This document shows positions 53,353 to 64,000 of a stretch of 64,000 nucleotides of DNA, piece by piece (position 1 is the first letter of the stretch; each line of letters begins with the position of its first letter). The DNA comes from Methylobacterium sp. E-066. GTDB lineage: Bacteria > Pseudomonadota > Alphaproteobacteria > Rhizobiales > Beijerinckiaceae. Under the pieces are notes generated by a model. It saw only the letters and a list, made by a program, of their open reading frames with translations. It was not told where the DNA came from and searched no databases. The DNA is taken from the NCBI RefSeq assembly GCF_022829635.1, contig NZ_JAKSYO010000183.1:62001-126000 (forward strand), read 5' to 3'. Position numbers and translations under genes: made by a program.

Positions 53353-55299
53353 CTAGATTTCGATCTCCGTGCCGACCTCGACCACCTGCCGGGTTGGCAC
53401 GCCGAAGAAGGCGCCGGTGCGCTCGGCGTTGCGCTGCATGAAGGCGAACAGGTTCTCCCGCCAGGGCGCCATGCCGCGCTTGTCGTTCTTGGGGATGATG
53501 GTCTCGTGGCCGACGAACACGGTCATGTCCTCGATCACGTGGGCCGGCAGGTGGCGGGAAGTCACCGCGCAGGCCAGCCCCTCCGGGATCGAGGCCTCCT
53601 CCATGAAGCCGTAGCGGAGGATCACCCGGTAGAAGTTCGGCGCCAGGATCGTCACGTGGGCGCGCTGCTCCACCGGGACCGTCGGGGTCTCCTCGTAGAG
53701 GGCGGTGATGATCAGGATCCGCTCCATCAGGGCATGGTTGCGCTCGACGAAGCGCGAGAGGTGCAGCGGGATCCCGTGCTCGGCCGCCGACAGGAACGCC
53801 GCGGTGCCGGGCAGGCGCAACAGGTCGCGGTGCTGGAGCCCGGCCAGGAAGGCGTCCTCCGGCAGACGCAGCGCGACCCGCGCCTCTTCGACCAGCTCGT
53901 TGCCCTTCTTCCAGGTCAGCATCATCAGCGCGACGAGGCCGGCGAGCACCAGGGGAAACCAGCCGCCCTCCAGGATCTTCACGCTGTTGGCCGCGAAGAA
54001 CACCGTGTCGATGGCGAGGAACAGGCCGTTGACCGCGAAGACCAGGATCGGGTTGTAGCCCCAGCGCAGCGCGATCAGCGCCGCGAGCAGGGTGGTGATG
54101 GCCATCAGCATCGACACCGCGATGCCGTAGGCACCGGCGAGCGCGTCGGAGGAGCCGAACATCACCACCGCCACCAGGGTCGCGGCGGCGAGCAGCCAGT
54201 TCACCATCGGCACGTAGATCTGGCCGCGCTCCTCCTTGGCCGTCTGGACGATGCGCATGGCCGGCAGGAAGCCGAGCTGGACCGATTGCTGGGTCAGGGA
54301 GAACACGCCCGAGATGATCGCCTGCGAGGCGATGATCGTCGCGAGCGTCGCCAGCGCGATCAGCGGGTAATGGCCCCAATCCGGGCAGAGGCGGAAGAAC
54401 GGGTTCTCGATCGCGTCGGGCGAGGCCAGCAGCAGGGCGCCCTGCCCGAAATAGTTGAGCACCAGCGCCGGCAGGACCAGGACGAACCACGCCACCCGGA
54501 TCGGCATCGCGCCGAAATGGCCGAGATCGGCATACATCGCCTCGCCGCCGGTCACCGCCAGGAAGGCCGCGCCCAGCATCGCGAAGCTCACGTGCCAGCC
54601 GGCATGGAGCATGAACTCGACGGCGCGCAGCGGGTTCAGCGCCGCCAGGATCTCCGGCTTGTCGAGGATGCCCGCGACCCCGAGGGCCGCCAGCACCACG
54701 AACCACACCAGCATCACCGGGCCGAACACCCGGCCGATCGCCGCCACGCCCTTGTGCTGGACGGCGAACAGCGCGACCAGGATCGCGATGGTGATCGGCA
54801 CGACGAAGTGCCCGAGAGTCGGCGCGTCGACCTTCAGCCCCTCGATGGCGGAGAGCACCGAGATCGCCGGGGTGATCGCGCCGTCGCCGTAGAGCAGGGC
54901 CGCGCCGATCAGCCCGACCACCAGCAGGGCCGCCTTCCAGGTGCCGTGCCGGGCCTGCCGGGCGCCGAGCAGGGCCAGCATGGCGACGATGCCGCCCTCG
55001 CCCTTGTTGTCGGCGCGCAGGATCAACACCGCGTATTTCAGCGACACGATCAGGATCAGCGACCACAGGATCAGCGACACCGCGCCGGTGGCAGCTTCGG
55101 GCACGGAGGCGCCGCCCGCGGTGGCGGCCTTCACGGCTTCCTTGAAGGCGTAGAGCGGGCTGGTGCCGATATCGCCGTAGACGACGCCGAGCGCGCCGAA
55201 GATCAGCGCCGGCTTGAGCCGGCCCTTCTCGGACGCGGCGTCGTCGCCGGCACCGGCCGGGGAACCCGAAGCCGCCGCGGGGGCAAGGGACTGACTCAA
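53353..55299 (-). CDS. kup: Kup-type potassium uptake protein
   Basis: This 648-residue protein has about 12 membrane helices, with the family N-terminus ALIFGALGVVYGDIGTSPLYAFKEA and the acidic DGAITPAISVLSAIEGLK. The hydrophilic C-terminal domain follows (~490-648, with HVTILAPNFYRVILRYGFME). It takes up K+ with protons. It is preceded by a repeat-containing gap and follows bioD on the same strand; ahcY lies 137 bp downstream. Length and motifs are normal for the family. Confidence 0.93.
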   Translation of the reverse strand: MSQSLAPAAASGSPAGAGDDAASEKGRLKPALIFGALGVVYGDIGTSPLYAFKEAVKAATAGGASVPEAATGAVSLILWSLILIVSLKYAVLILRADNKGEGGIVAMLALLGARQARHGTWKAALLVVGLIGAALLYGDGAITPAISVLSAIEGLKVDAPTLGHFVVPITIAILVALFAVQHKGVAAIGRVFGPVMLVWFVVLAALGVAGILDKPEILAALNPLRAVEFMLHAGWHVSFAMLGAAFLAVTGGEAMYADLGHFGAMPIRVAWFVLVLPALVLNYFGQGALLLASPDAIENPFFRLCPDWGHYPLIALATLATIIASQAIISGVFSLTQQSVQLGFLPAMRIVQTAKEERGQIYVPMVNWLLAAATLVAVVMFGSSDALAGAYGIAVSMLMAITTLLAALIALRWGYNPILVFAVNGLFLAIDTVFFAANSVKILEGGWFPLVLAGLVALMMLTWKKGNELVEEARVALRLPEDAFLAGLQHRDLLRLPGTAAFLSAAEHGIPLHLSRFVERNHALMERILIITALYEETPTVPVEQRAHVTILAPNFYRVILRYGFMEEASIPEGLACAVTSRHLPAHVIEDMTVFVGHETIIPKNDKRGMAPWRENLFAFMQRNAERTGAFFGVPTRQVVEVGTEIEI

Positions 55300-55420
55300 C
55301 GCACGGCTCCCGCGGGATCGGACTCACCGCCCTGGCGGCACAGGTAGAGCGCCGTTCGTCTCAGTGGAAGCCGACGCGGCCGGATCCGCTTGTTATCGAA
55401 GGGTGCGCCATCGACCCTCA

Positions 55421-55512
55421 CGTCATTGCGAGCGCAGCGAAGCAACCCAGTGCGGCGCGTGGTTTCCAGTCGTAGCGGATCCCTGGGTTGCTTCGCTGCG
55501 CTCGCAATGACG
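55421..55512. repeat. Perfect 30-bp inverted repeat
   Basis: CGTCATTGCGAGCGCAGCGA (then AGCAACCCAG) at 55421-55450 is repeated exactly inverted at 55483-55512, with a 32-base centre. The GTCATTGCGAGCGCAGCGAAGCAA motif is a familiar dispersed repeat in many alphaproteobacterial genomes. It lies between the bioD stop and the kup start and may fold into a strong RNA hairpin. Confidence 0.9.
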
Positions 55513-55567
55513 GTGTGGGGTATTGGGCGAATCGATCAGACCGACACCGTGTTGAGATCTGACCCGG

Positions 55568-56239
55568 TCACACCAGATCGGCCAACGCCTCCGGGCAGGC
55601 CGCGCCGCGTCGCAGGCCGAAGACCGGCACGCCGGCATGGCGGGCGATCGAGGCGGCCACGGTGGCGAGCGGCGCCGGCGCCCCCTCGCTCTCGCTCACG
55701 GCGATGGCGAGGAGCGGGATGCCGTGCAGGCGCAGGGTTTCGCGGGCGGTGAGCGCGTGACTGATCGCCCCGAGATAGCTGCCGGAGACGAGGAGCGTCG
55801 GCACGTCGAGCGCCTTGAGCCAGTCGAGCCCGGTCGCAGCCTCGGTAATCGGGCTCATAAGCCCGCCGACGCCCTCGATGATCAGGGTCCCCTCGGTGCA
55901 AGCAGCCTGCGTCCGGCACCAGCCGACGAGGTCGTCCAGCGCCAGGGACCGGCCTTCCAGCACGGCGGCCTGATCGGGGGCGAGCGGGGCCGCAAACCGC
56001 CAGGGCGAGCAGGCCTCCACGGTCTCGTCGTCGACCGCGAGGCCCTGGGCGTCGAGCAGCCGGGCGGTGTCGCTCTCCGCGAAGGCCGGGTCGCTCAGCG
56101 GCGGCACGCCGCTCGCGAGGGGCTTCAGCGTCCGCGCCGGCCGTCCCTGCCCCCGCAGGCGCCGGGTCAGCGCCGCGGTGACGTAGGTCTTGCCGATCTC
56201 GGTTCCGGCGCCGGCGACGAAGACCGTGCGGGCAGCCAT
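55568..56239 (-). CDS. bioD: BioD, dethiobiotin synthetase
   Basis: BioD closes the ureido ring of dethiobiotin from 7,8-diaminopelargonic acid, CO2 and ATP. This 223-residue enzyme has the P-loop FVAGAGTEIGKTYVTAAL, then LIIEGVGGLMSPI and the SGSYLGAISHALTARETL segment. ATG 56239 is chosen because it starts the P-loop domain; it lies 13 bases past the secA stop, so the two are probably co-transcribed. Other bio genes are absent from the window. The residue order is typical, though the C-terminus is short. Confidence 0.92.
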   Translation of the reverse strand: MAARTVFVAGAGTEIGKTYVTAALTRRLRGQGRPARTLKPLASGVPPLSDPAFAESDTARLLDAQGLAVDDETVEACSPWRFAAPLAPDQAAVLEGRSLALDDLVGWCRTQAACTEGTLIIEGVGGLMSPITEAATGLDWLKALDVPTLLVSGSYLGAISHALTARETLRLHGIPLLAIAVSESEGAPAPLATVAASIARHAGVPVFGLRRGAACPEALADLV

Positions 56240-56252
56240 CCCGAAGACCGCC

Positions 56253-59150
<2,898 letters not shown>

Positions 59151-59398
59151 CGTTGACCTGCGGACGCGCGAGCCCGCCCACGGGTGAGCGTGGCGGGCCG
59201 GCCTTGGCGGAGTTGGCCGGGCTTATAGAGGTAAACATCGGCCGGCGCACCTGAAAGAGGCGGCCTCCGATCCATCGGGCTCCGGACCGGTGAAACGGCA
59301 GCGCTTGCCTTCTCGGGCGACCCGCGCCACCTGTGCCGCGGCCCGCCGCCCGGCCTCAACGGGGCGGCGCCGAGACGTCAGCCGAGGACCACGCCAGC

Positions 59399-60316
59399 AT
59401 GCCGAACCCCGCCCTCCTCCGGCGCGCGAGCGCACTCGCCCTGATGCTCGCGATGCCCGGGATCGCGCTGGCGCAGGCCCCCCAGGCGGCGCCGGCCCCG
59501 GCCCAGACCGCGACACCGGCGGCGAACACCGCCCCCCCGAGCCCCGATACGGTGGTGGCGAGCGTCAACGGCAAGCCGATCACGCAGGGCGACCTGGCCA
59601 TCGCGTCGGACGACCCGGCCCTGTCGCTGCCGGGGGTGGACGAGGCGCAGAAGAAATCCCTGCTGGTGGATTACATGGTCGACCTGCGGGTCGGCGCGCA
59701 GGCCGCCGAGGCCGCCAAGATCGGCGACTCGCCCGAGTTCAAGCGCAAGCTCGCCTATTTCCGCGATAAGCTCCTGCTCGACGACTACCTGGAGCAGGAG
59801 GCCAAGCGCGCGGTCACGCCCGAGGCCGAGCACGCGATCTTCGACCAGACCGTCAAGCTGATGAAGCCAGAAGAGGAGGTGCACGCGCGCCATATCCTCG
59901 TGGACAACGAGGGCGACGCGAAGAAGATCGCGGCCCGGATCAAGGGCGGCGAGGATTTCGCCAAGGTCGCGGCCGAGACTTCGAAGGATCCCGGCTCCAA
60001 GGCCGAGGGCGGCGATCTCGGCTGGTTCACCAAGGAGCGGATGGTCCCGGATTTCGCCAACGCCGCCTTCGCGATGAAGCCCGGCCAGGTCTCCGACCCG
60101 GTCAAGAGCCAGTTCGGCTGGCACGTGATCAAGGTCGAGGAGAAGCGCACCAAGCCGCAGCCGACCTTCGACGAGCTGAAGGAGCAGATCGACCAGCACC
60201 TCGTCCGCAAGGCCCAGCAGGACCTGATCCTGAAGCTGCGCGCCGAGGCCAAGATCGACCGCACCGACGCGGCGCCCGCTGCGGCTCAGCCGACGCCGGA
60301 GACGAAGAAGCCGTGA
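59399..60316 (+). CDS. Parvulin-type peptidyl-prolyl isomerase (PrsA/SurA-like)
   Basis: This 305-residue protein has a signal peptide (residues ~1-27, ending GIALAQ), a Pro/Ala-rich linker and an N-terminal helical chaperone part (~55-140). The parvulin domain (~155-255) contains EVHARHILVDNEGDAKKIAARI, GGDLGWFTKERMVPDFANAAF and FGWHVIKVEEKR. It should help fold exported proteins in the periplasm. ATG 59399 is chosen over an upstream in-frame start at 59333. It diverges from secA and may share regulation with export. A lipid-attachment site is not seen. Confidence 0.87.
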   Translation: MPNPALLRRASALALMLAMPGIALAQAPQAAPAPAQTATPAANTAPPSPDTVVASVNGKPITQGDLAIASDDPALSLPGVDEAQKKSLLVDYMVDLRVGAQAAEAAKIGDSPEFKRKLAYFRDKLLLDDYLEQEAKRAVTPEAEHAIFDQTVKLMKPEEEVHARHILVDNEGDAKKIAARIKGGEDFAKVAAETSKDPGSKAEGGDLGWFTKERMVPDFANAAFAMKPGQVSDPVKSQFGWHVIKVEEKRTKPQPTFDELKEQIDQHLVRKAQQDLILKLRAEAKIDRTDAAPAAAQPTPETKKP

Positions 60317-60334
60317 TCGGGTAGGGACGAATTT

Positions 60335-60467
60335 CCCAACCGCGACCTCATCCTGAGGTGCGTTCGCGCAGCGGACGCCTCGAAGGAGCCCTCCAGATGT
60401 CTCAGCGACTTCTGGAAGCCTCCTTCGAGGCTGCTTCGCAGCACCTCAGGATGAGGGTGTGGGTTGG
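60335..60467. repeat. Nested palindromic repeat (Rhizobiales type)
   Basis: Outer arms (CCTCATCCTGAGGTGC, matched over 16 bases exactly) and inner arms (GCCTCGAAGGAG with CTCCTTCGAGGC, followed by CCAGA-type steps) fold the whole 133 bases. CCTCATCCTGAGGTGC with CTCGAAGGA is a common dispersed motif in Rhizobiales. It lies in a convergent gap and may end both transcripts. Confidence 0.8.
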
Positions 60468-60539
60468 AAGAGGCGTCAAAATCCAAGGTTGTTCGACGTG
60501 AGCCTCGGGTCGGCCCGCTTCACGGCCCTTCTCAGCCTC

Positions 60540-60698
60540 TCAATACGGCCGGTCGGGATGCAGGTACGCCGAGCTTGCGGGGGCCGCCGGTGCGGTGACG
60601 CCGAGCGTGGCGAGTTCGGCCGTGCGGCGACCTTCGGCGATCCGGTCGAGCACCGCGATCAGCAGCCAGGGACACGCGATCCCGATGAAGAACGCCAT
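60540..60698 (-). CDS. Small membrane protein
   Basis: This 52-residue protein begins MAFFIGIACPWLLIAVLDRIAEGRRTAELA and ends YLHPDRPY. One hydrophobic N-terminal helix is followed by a short cytoplasmic tail. The ribosome site is excellent: GGAGGATCAC directly before the ATG at 60696-60698. It lies 94 bp upstream of the hemH stop, on the same strand, downstream of hemH. I do not recognise the family. Confidence 0.65.
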   Translation of the reverse strand: MAFFIGIACPWLLIAVLDRIAEGRRTAELATLGVTAPAAPASSAYLHPDRPY

Positions 60699-60792
60699 GT
60701 GATCCTCCGACGCCGGATCTGAGAATTGTCCAGCTTCAGACGATGATAGGCCGGCCGGGGCCGTCCGCAAGCGGCGCGCCGGCGGTTTTGCG

Positions 60793-61875
60793 TCAGAGCC
60801 AGCCCTGAAGCTCGCGGCGCACCACGTGCTCGATGACTTTCATGCCGAGATCGGAATCGTTCAGGCACGGGATGTAGGCGAAGCGCTCGCCGCCGTTGCC
60901 CTCGAAATAGTGGCGGTTCTCGCCGTCGAGCTCTTCCAGCGTCTCCAGGCAATCGGCCGTGAAGCCCGGGGCGACGATCGCCATGCGCTTGACGCCGGAT
61001 TTCGCCAGCTCCGTCACGGTCTCGTCGGTGTAGGGCTTGAGCCATTCCTCGTTGCCGAAGCGCGATTGGAAGGTCACCCGCATCCGCTCCGGCGACATCC
61101 CCAGCGCCTCACGGATCAGGCGTCCGGTCTTGTGGCACTGGCAATGGTAAGGATCGCCCTTGAGCAGGTAGCTGCGCGGCACGCCGTGGAACGAGGTCAG
61201 GATCACCTCGGGCTCGAAGTCGAGCTTGGCCAGGCCCTGGCGGATCGAATCGGCCATGGCGGCGATGTAGACCGGGTCGTCGTGATAGGGCGGCGACACG
61301 CGCACGGTCGGCTGCCAGCGCATGTCCATGAGCGCGCGGAACGCCTGGTCGCAGGCGGTGGCCGAGGTGGCCGCCGCGTATTGCGGATAGAGCGGCACCA
61401 GCAGGATCCGGTCGCAGCCCTGGTCGAGCAGCGCCTGGAGCCGGTCGGCGACCTCCGGCTTGCCGTAGCGCATCGCCCAGTCGACCACGACCGAATCGCC
61501 CATCGCCGCCTGCAGGCGCTCGCTCTGGCCGCGGGTGGTGGTCTTGAGCGGGCCTTCGTTGCGGTCGGTGTTCCAGACGCTGGCGTAGTCGCGGCCCTTC
61601 GGCCCCGGGCGCTTGGTCAGGATGATCAGGTTGAGCAACGGCCACCAGATCAGCCGGGGCACCTCGATGACCCGCCGGTCCGACAGGAATTCCTTGAGAT
61701 AGCGCCGCATCGGCCAGTAGCTGGTGCCCTCGGGCGTGCCGAGGTTCATCAGCAGGACGCCGACACGGCCCCAGGCCACCTTCGGGTGGTCGGCCGGGAA
61801 GCCGCCCGCGGCGGGGACCAGAGTCGTGAGGGGCCGGCCTTCCGCCAGCGCGGCGGGTTCGACGCGTTCGTTCAT
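60793..61875 (-). CDS. hemH: HemH, ferrochelatase
   Basis: HemH inserts Fe(II) into protoporphyrin IX. This 360-residue protein has the family N-terminus GRVGVLLMNLGTPEGTSYWPMRRYLKEFL, the active-site His region ILTSFHGVPRSYLLKGDPYHCQCHKT and the second metal segment with FTADCLETLEELDGENRHYFEGNGG. ATG 61875 (NERVEPAALAEG) has GGAACG upstream; the frame is open further upstream but those residues are poor. The size is typical of alphaproteobacteria. It diverges from ung. Confidence 0.96.
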   Translation of the reverse strand: MNERVEPAALAEGRPLTTLVPAAGGFPADHPKVAWGRVGVLLMNLGTPEGTSYWPMRRYLKEFLSDRRVIEVPRLIWWPLLNLIILTKRPGPKGRDYASVWNTDRNEGPLKTTTRGQSERLQAAMGDSVVVDWAMRYGKPEVADRLQALLDQGCDRILLVPLYPQYAAATSATACDQAFRALMDMRWQPTVRVSPPYHDDPVYIAAMADSIRQGLAKLDFEPEVILTSFHGVPRSYLLKGDPYHCQCHKTGRLIREALGMSPERMRVTFQSRFGNEEWLKPYTDETVTELAKSGVKRMAIVAPGFTADCLETLEELDGENRHYFEGNGGERFAYIPCLNDSDLGMKVIEHVVRRELQGWL

Positions 61876-62099
61876 GGCAGCGTTCCGGCGCCGCGCGCCG
61901 AGTCCTTCTTCTGGCTTCAGATACCCAGCAGCCGGCGCACGCGCTTGGGCCGGAGGCTTCCCGGTGTCAGGTGCAATCCCATGTAGGGTGCCGCGCCGCC
62001 CAGCGAAGGCCGGCTGCGACATGCTGCACCGGGCGGCCCATGCGTGGTCGACCGTTCCTCCCTAGCCACCGTGGCCCCGCCCCGCAACCGCGAGATCCG

Positions 62100-62789
62100 A
62101 TGTCCGACACGCCCGTGGCCGCCGCGCTCGCCGCCTTCCGCGCCTCCGGATCCCCCTGGCTGGCGCTGCCGTTCTTCGCAGGCGGGGCGGCCGACGCGGT
62201 CGCGGCCCGAGTCGATGCCCGGATCGCCGCTGGCGCGCGGGTGCTGCCGGCGCCCGCCGACATCTTCCGGGCGCTCACCGACACGCCGCTGCCGGCTGTG
62301 CGCGCGGTCATCCTCGGGCAGGACCCCTACCCGACCCCGGGCGACGCCAACGGCCTCGCCTTCTCGTATGTGGGCGCGGGCCGGCTGCCGGCCTCCCTGC
62401 GGGTGATCCTGGCCGAGGCCGGATCCGAGCGATCCGCCGGGGGCGACCTGACACCCTGGGCGCGGCAGGGCGTGCTGCTGCTCAACAGCGCGCTGACCGT
62501 GGAGGCCGGCAAGGCTGGGGCGCATCTGCGCTACGGCTGGTCGGCGCTCACCGACGAGGCCGTCGCCGCCGTCTCGGCGCGGCTGGAGCCGGCCGTCTTC
62601 CTGCTCTGGGGCGCCCAGGCCCGCGCCCGGACGGCGCTGATCGATTCGGCGCGCCACGGCGTGTTCGAGAGCGGACACCCCTCCCCGCTCAACCGCGCCC
62701 GGGATTTCCCGGGCTCGGACCCGTTCGGCCGGGCCAATGGCTGGCTGGCCGAGCGCGGAGTTCCGCCGATCATGTGGCGTCTGGGCTAG
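62100..62789 (+). CDS. ung: Uracil-DNA glycosylase (family 1-like)
   Basis: This 229-residue enzyme removes uracil from DNA. It has the water-activating Asp75 in VILGQDPYPTPGDANGLAFS, the uracil-pocket Asn in GVLLLNSALTVEAGKAGAH and the His loop in VFESGHPSPLNRAR. The usual family 1 motif is GQDPYH; here the His after Tyr is Pro78, which is unusual but occurs in some family members. ATG 62100 gives normal length. It diverges from hemH and converges on the secreted protein gene with four bases between the stops. Confidence 0.88.
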   Translation: MSDTPVAAALAAFRASGSPWLALPFFAGGAADAVAARVDARIAAGARVLPAPADIFRALTDTPLPAVRAVILGQDPYPTPGDANGLAFSYVGAGRLPASLRVILAEAGSERSAGGDLTPWARQGVLLLNSALTVEAGKAGAHLRYGWSALTDEAVAAVSARLEPAVFLLWGAQARARTALIDSARHGVFESGHPSPLNRARDFPGSDPFGRANGWLAERGVPPIMWRLG

Positions 62790-62793
62790 AGGC

Positions 62794-63216
62794 TTACTGC
62801 GCCGGCTTGACAGTCTCTGCCGGCTTGGCGGGCTCCGCCGAGGGCGGTGCGCCGGTGGTCTGTCCGGCCGGCAGCAGGACGTTCTTGGCGACCGCACCCT
62901 CCGGCCCATACTCGCCGGCCACCGCCAGGCAGGCCTGGTCGCGGTTCTGGGCCATCTGATTCGACATCAGCGTGAACATGGTCTGCACCCGGTTGCCGAA
63001 CGGCCCCCGCGGCTGGACGTCGTCCACCCGCACGTTCTGCTTCGCCAGAAGGCCCTCGAACGCCTCGTTGCCGATCCGGTAGCCGCAGACATTCGAGGCC
63101 GCGAAGATGTAGGCGGCGAATTCCAGGGCGCGGGGGGACGGGGCGTTCCGGATCTGCGCCTGCGCCGGCAGGGCCGCGAGGGTCAGGGCGAGGGCGGCGG
63201 GGGCGATCTGGCGCAT
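62794..63216 (-). CDS. Secreted hypothetical protein
   Basis: This 140-residue protein has a signal peptide (residues ~1-21, ending ALPAQAQ). The mature domain has two cysteines (SNVCGYRIGNEAFEGLL and NRDQACLAVAGEYGPEG) that may form a disulfide, and a Pro/Ala/Lys-rich tail. ATG 63216 begins the signal peptide (the frame is open upstream with many arginines). I recognise no family; the domain looks like other small periplasmic helical proteins of Hyphomicrobiales. Confidence 0.65.
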   Translation of the reverse strand: MRQIAPAALALTLAALPAQAQIRNAPSPRALEFAAYIFAASNVCGYRIGNEAFEGLLAKQNVRVDDVQPRGPFGNRVQTMFTLMSNQMAQNRDQACLAVAGEYGPEGAVAKNVLLPAGQTTGAPPSAEPAKPAETVKPAQ

Positions 63217-63488
63217 GGGTCGGCGTTTCCTCGGTCGGCGCGACCTCTTCCGGGCCGCCCGTTTCACGCGGGACATAGGCCGGTCCGAGCCGAGGGCCAA
63301 TGCGACCGAATTCGCTGCAAATTGCGGTCGGCCGTTCATCATCGATTCGGCATAGGCGCAGTCCCAGCCGTCCGGAGCCGTGAAAAGCGGCCAGTGTTCC
63401 GGTGATCTGCGAACGTGAGACAGAGTGTTAACCCGCCCGCGTCACGCCAAGGTCCACCGTTTATCCAGATCCAGGCGGTTCGCAGCGT

Positions 63489-63950
63489 ATGTTTGGCGTG
63501 AACTCCACTGTCGCAGACATTCCCGTCCCCACGCCGGTCGCGCGTGATGCCGATCGGCGCCTCCGATCCGGGCTCGCCCTCGCCTCCGGCGACCGGCGCG
63601 CCGCCCCGGCGATCTGCCCCAACCGGGTCGCTCACTGGGCCTTCGGCGAAGGCCTGCGCCCTGGCGAGACCGTCGCCCTCCTGGTCCGCGACCTCGCTCA
63701 GGCGGAGGCGATGCGCCTCGGTCTGGCCCGGATCGGGGTCCGGGTGGTCGCGCTCGACGGCAGTCGCCGCGGCGAGGCGCTCGCCGACAGCCTGGCTTTC
63801 TCGGGTGCCACGCTGGCGATCGTCGATACCGCTCTTGCCGACGCCTATGCCGGCGTGATGGGCCGCCTCGCCTCCTATCCGAGCGTGTGGTGGAACGGCC
63901 CGGGGGCGGATTTCGCCAGCCTCGATCTGGCTCTGGCCGAGCAGGGCTGA
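63489..63950 (+). CDS. Acyl-CoA synthetase N-terminus-like protein (truncated)
   Basis: This 153-residue frame resembles the N-terminal part of long-chain acyl-CoA synthetases: PNRVAHWAFGEGLRPGETVALLVRDLAQAEAMRLGLARIGVRVVALDGSRRGEALADSLAFSGATLAIVDT. Full enzymes are ~600 residues with the ATP/AMP-binding motifs (e.g. SGTTGxPK), which are absent here. The frame ends in TGA at 63948-63950, and only 50 bases remain, so no second half follows in frame. It may be a decayed gene or a stand-alone domain protein. Nothing indicates activity. Confidence 0.6.
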   Translation: MFGVNSTVADIPVPTPVARDADRRLRSGLALASGDRRAAPAICPNRVAHWAFGEGLRPGETVALLVRDLAQAEAMRLGLARIGVRVVALDGSRRGEALADSLAFSGATLAIVDTALADAYAGVMGRLASYPSVWWNGPGADFASLDLALAEQG

Positions 63951-64000
63951 GGTCGGCCTTCTGCACCACGCCACCGGCATGCTAGCCTTCCGGCCATAAA

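Overview
The window is 64 kb of high-GC chromosomal DNA from an alphaproteobacterium. It most resembles Hyphomicrobiales, probably Methylobacteriaceae (Methylobacterium or Methylorubrum). That placement is inferred from the mix of ergothioneine genes (egtBD), a divL-type kinase, clpS-clpA, a tol cluster, Rhizobiales-style palindromic repeats and the codon usage. I see no phage, insertion sequence, rRNA operon or CRISPR array. One tRNA gene, tRNA-Leu(CAG), is present. Most genes are housekeeping, with small species-specific secreted or membrane proteins between them.

Layout, left end to 22 kb. A truncated chemoreceptor diverges from a large SMC-like ATPase of the Wadjet JetC/SbcC type that has no visible jetA, jetB or jetD. 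Then come a DUF1640 membrane coiled-coil protein, a three-gene overlapping set (HtrA-type protease, small secreted protein, membrane J-domain protein), a D,D-carboxypeptidase with a SPOR tail, clpS-clpA, a Tat-exported flavin amine oxidase, a membrane adenylate cyclase and egtB-egtD. They are followed by murI, a secreted Cache protein, small proteins and a MazE/MazF-type toxin-antitoxin pair.

Layout, 22 to 38 kb. This part holds a malate:quinone oxidoreductase (mqo), a secreted lipocalin-like protein, tRNA-Leu, leuC, a D-2-hydroxyacid dehydrogenase overlapping a secreted protein with two Inh-type inhibitor modules, cytochrome b561, an FMN reductase, a methyltransferase-glycosyltransferase pair, topoisomerase IB, a LuxR-type regulator and a GGDEF regulator with a degenerate receiver.

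Layout, 38 to 64 kb. This part holds ruvB, a DUF4142 protein, ybgC, an HpaI-type aldolase, tolQ-tolR-tolA-tolB, a nucleotidyltransferase-fold protein where pal usually sits, an MFS exporter, a DivL-like kinase with tyrosine at the phospho-acceptor site, ahcY with a palindrome that looks like a SahR operator, kup, bioD, secA, a parvulin-type isomerase, hemH, ung, and a stand-alone fragment resembling the N-terminus of an acyl-CoA synthetase.

How the genes work together. The main functional groups are protein quality control and export (HtrA, J-protein, ClpSA, SecA, parvulin), envelope integrity (TolQRAB, YbgC, D,D-carboxypeptidase, MurI), redox and small-molecule stress (EgtBD, cytochrome b561, FMN reductase), and signalling (chemoreceptor, adenylate cyclase, GGDEF protein, DivL-like protein). 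The most unusual items are the orphan JetC-like ATPase, the DivL-like tyrosine site, the nucleotidyltransferase gene in place of pal, the tandem Inh protein, and at least four different families of palindromic repeats in intergenic gaps. I found no clear multi-gene system that I would call previously undescribed.
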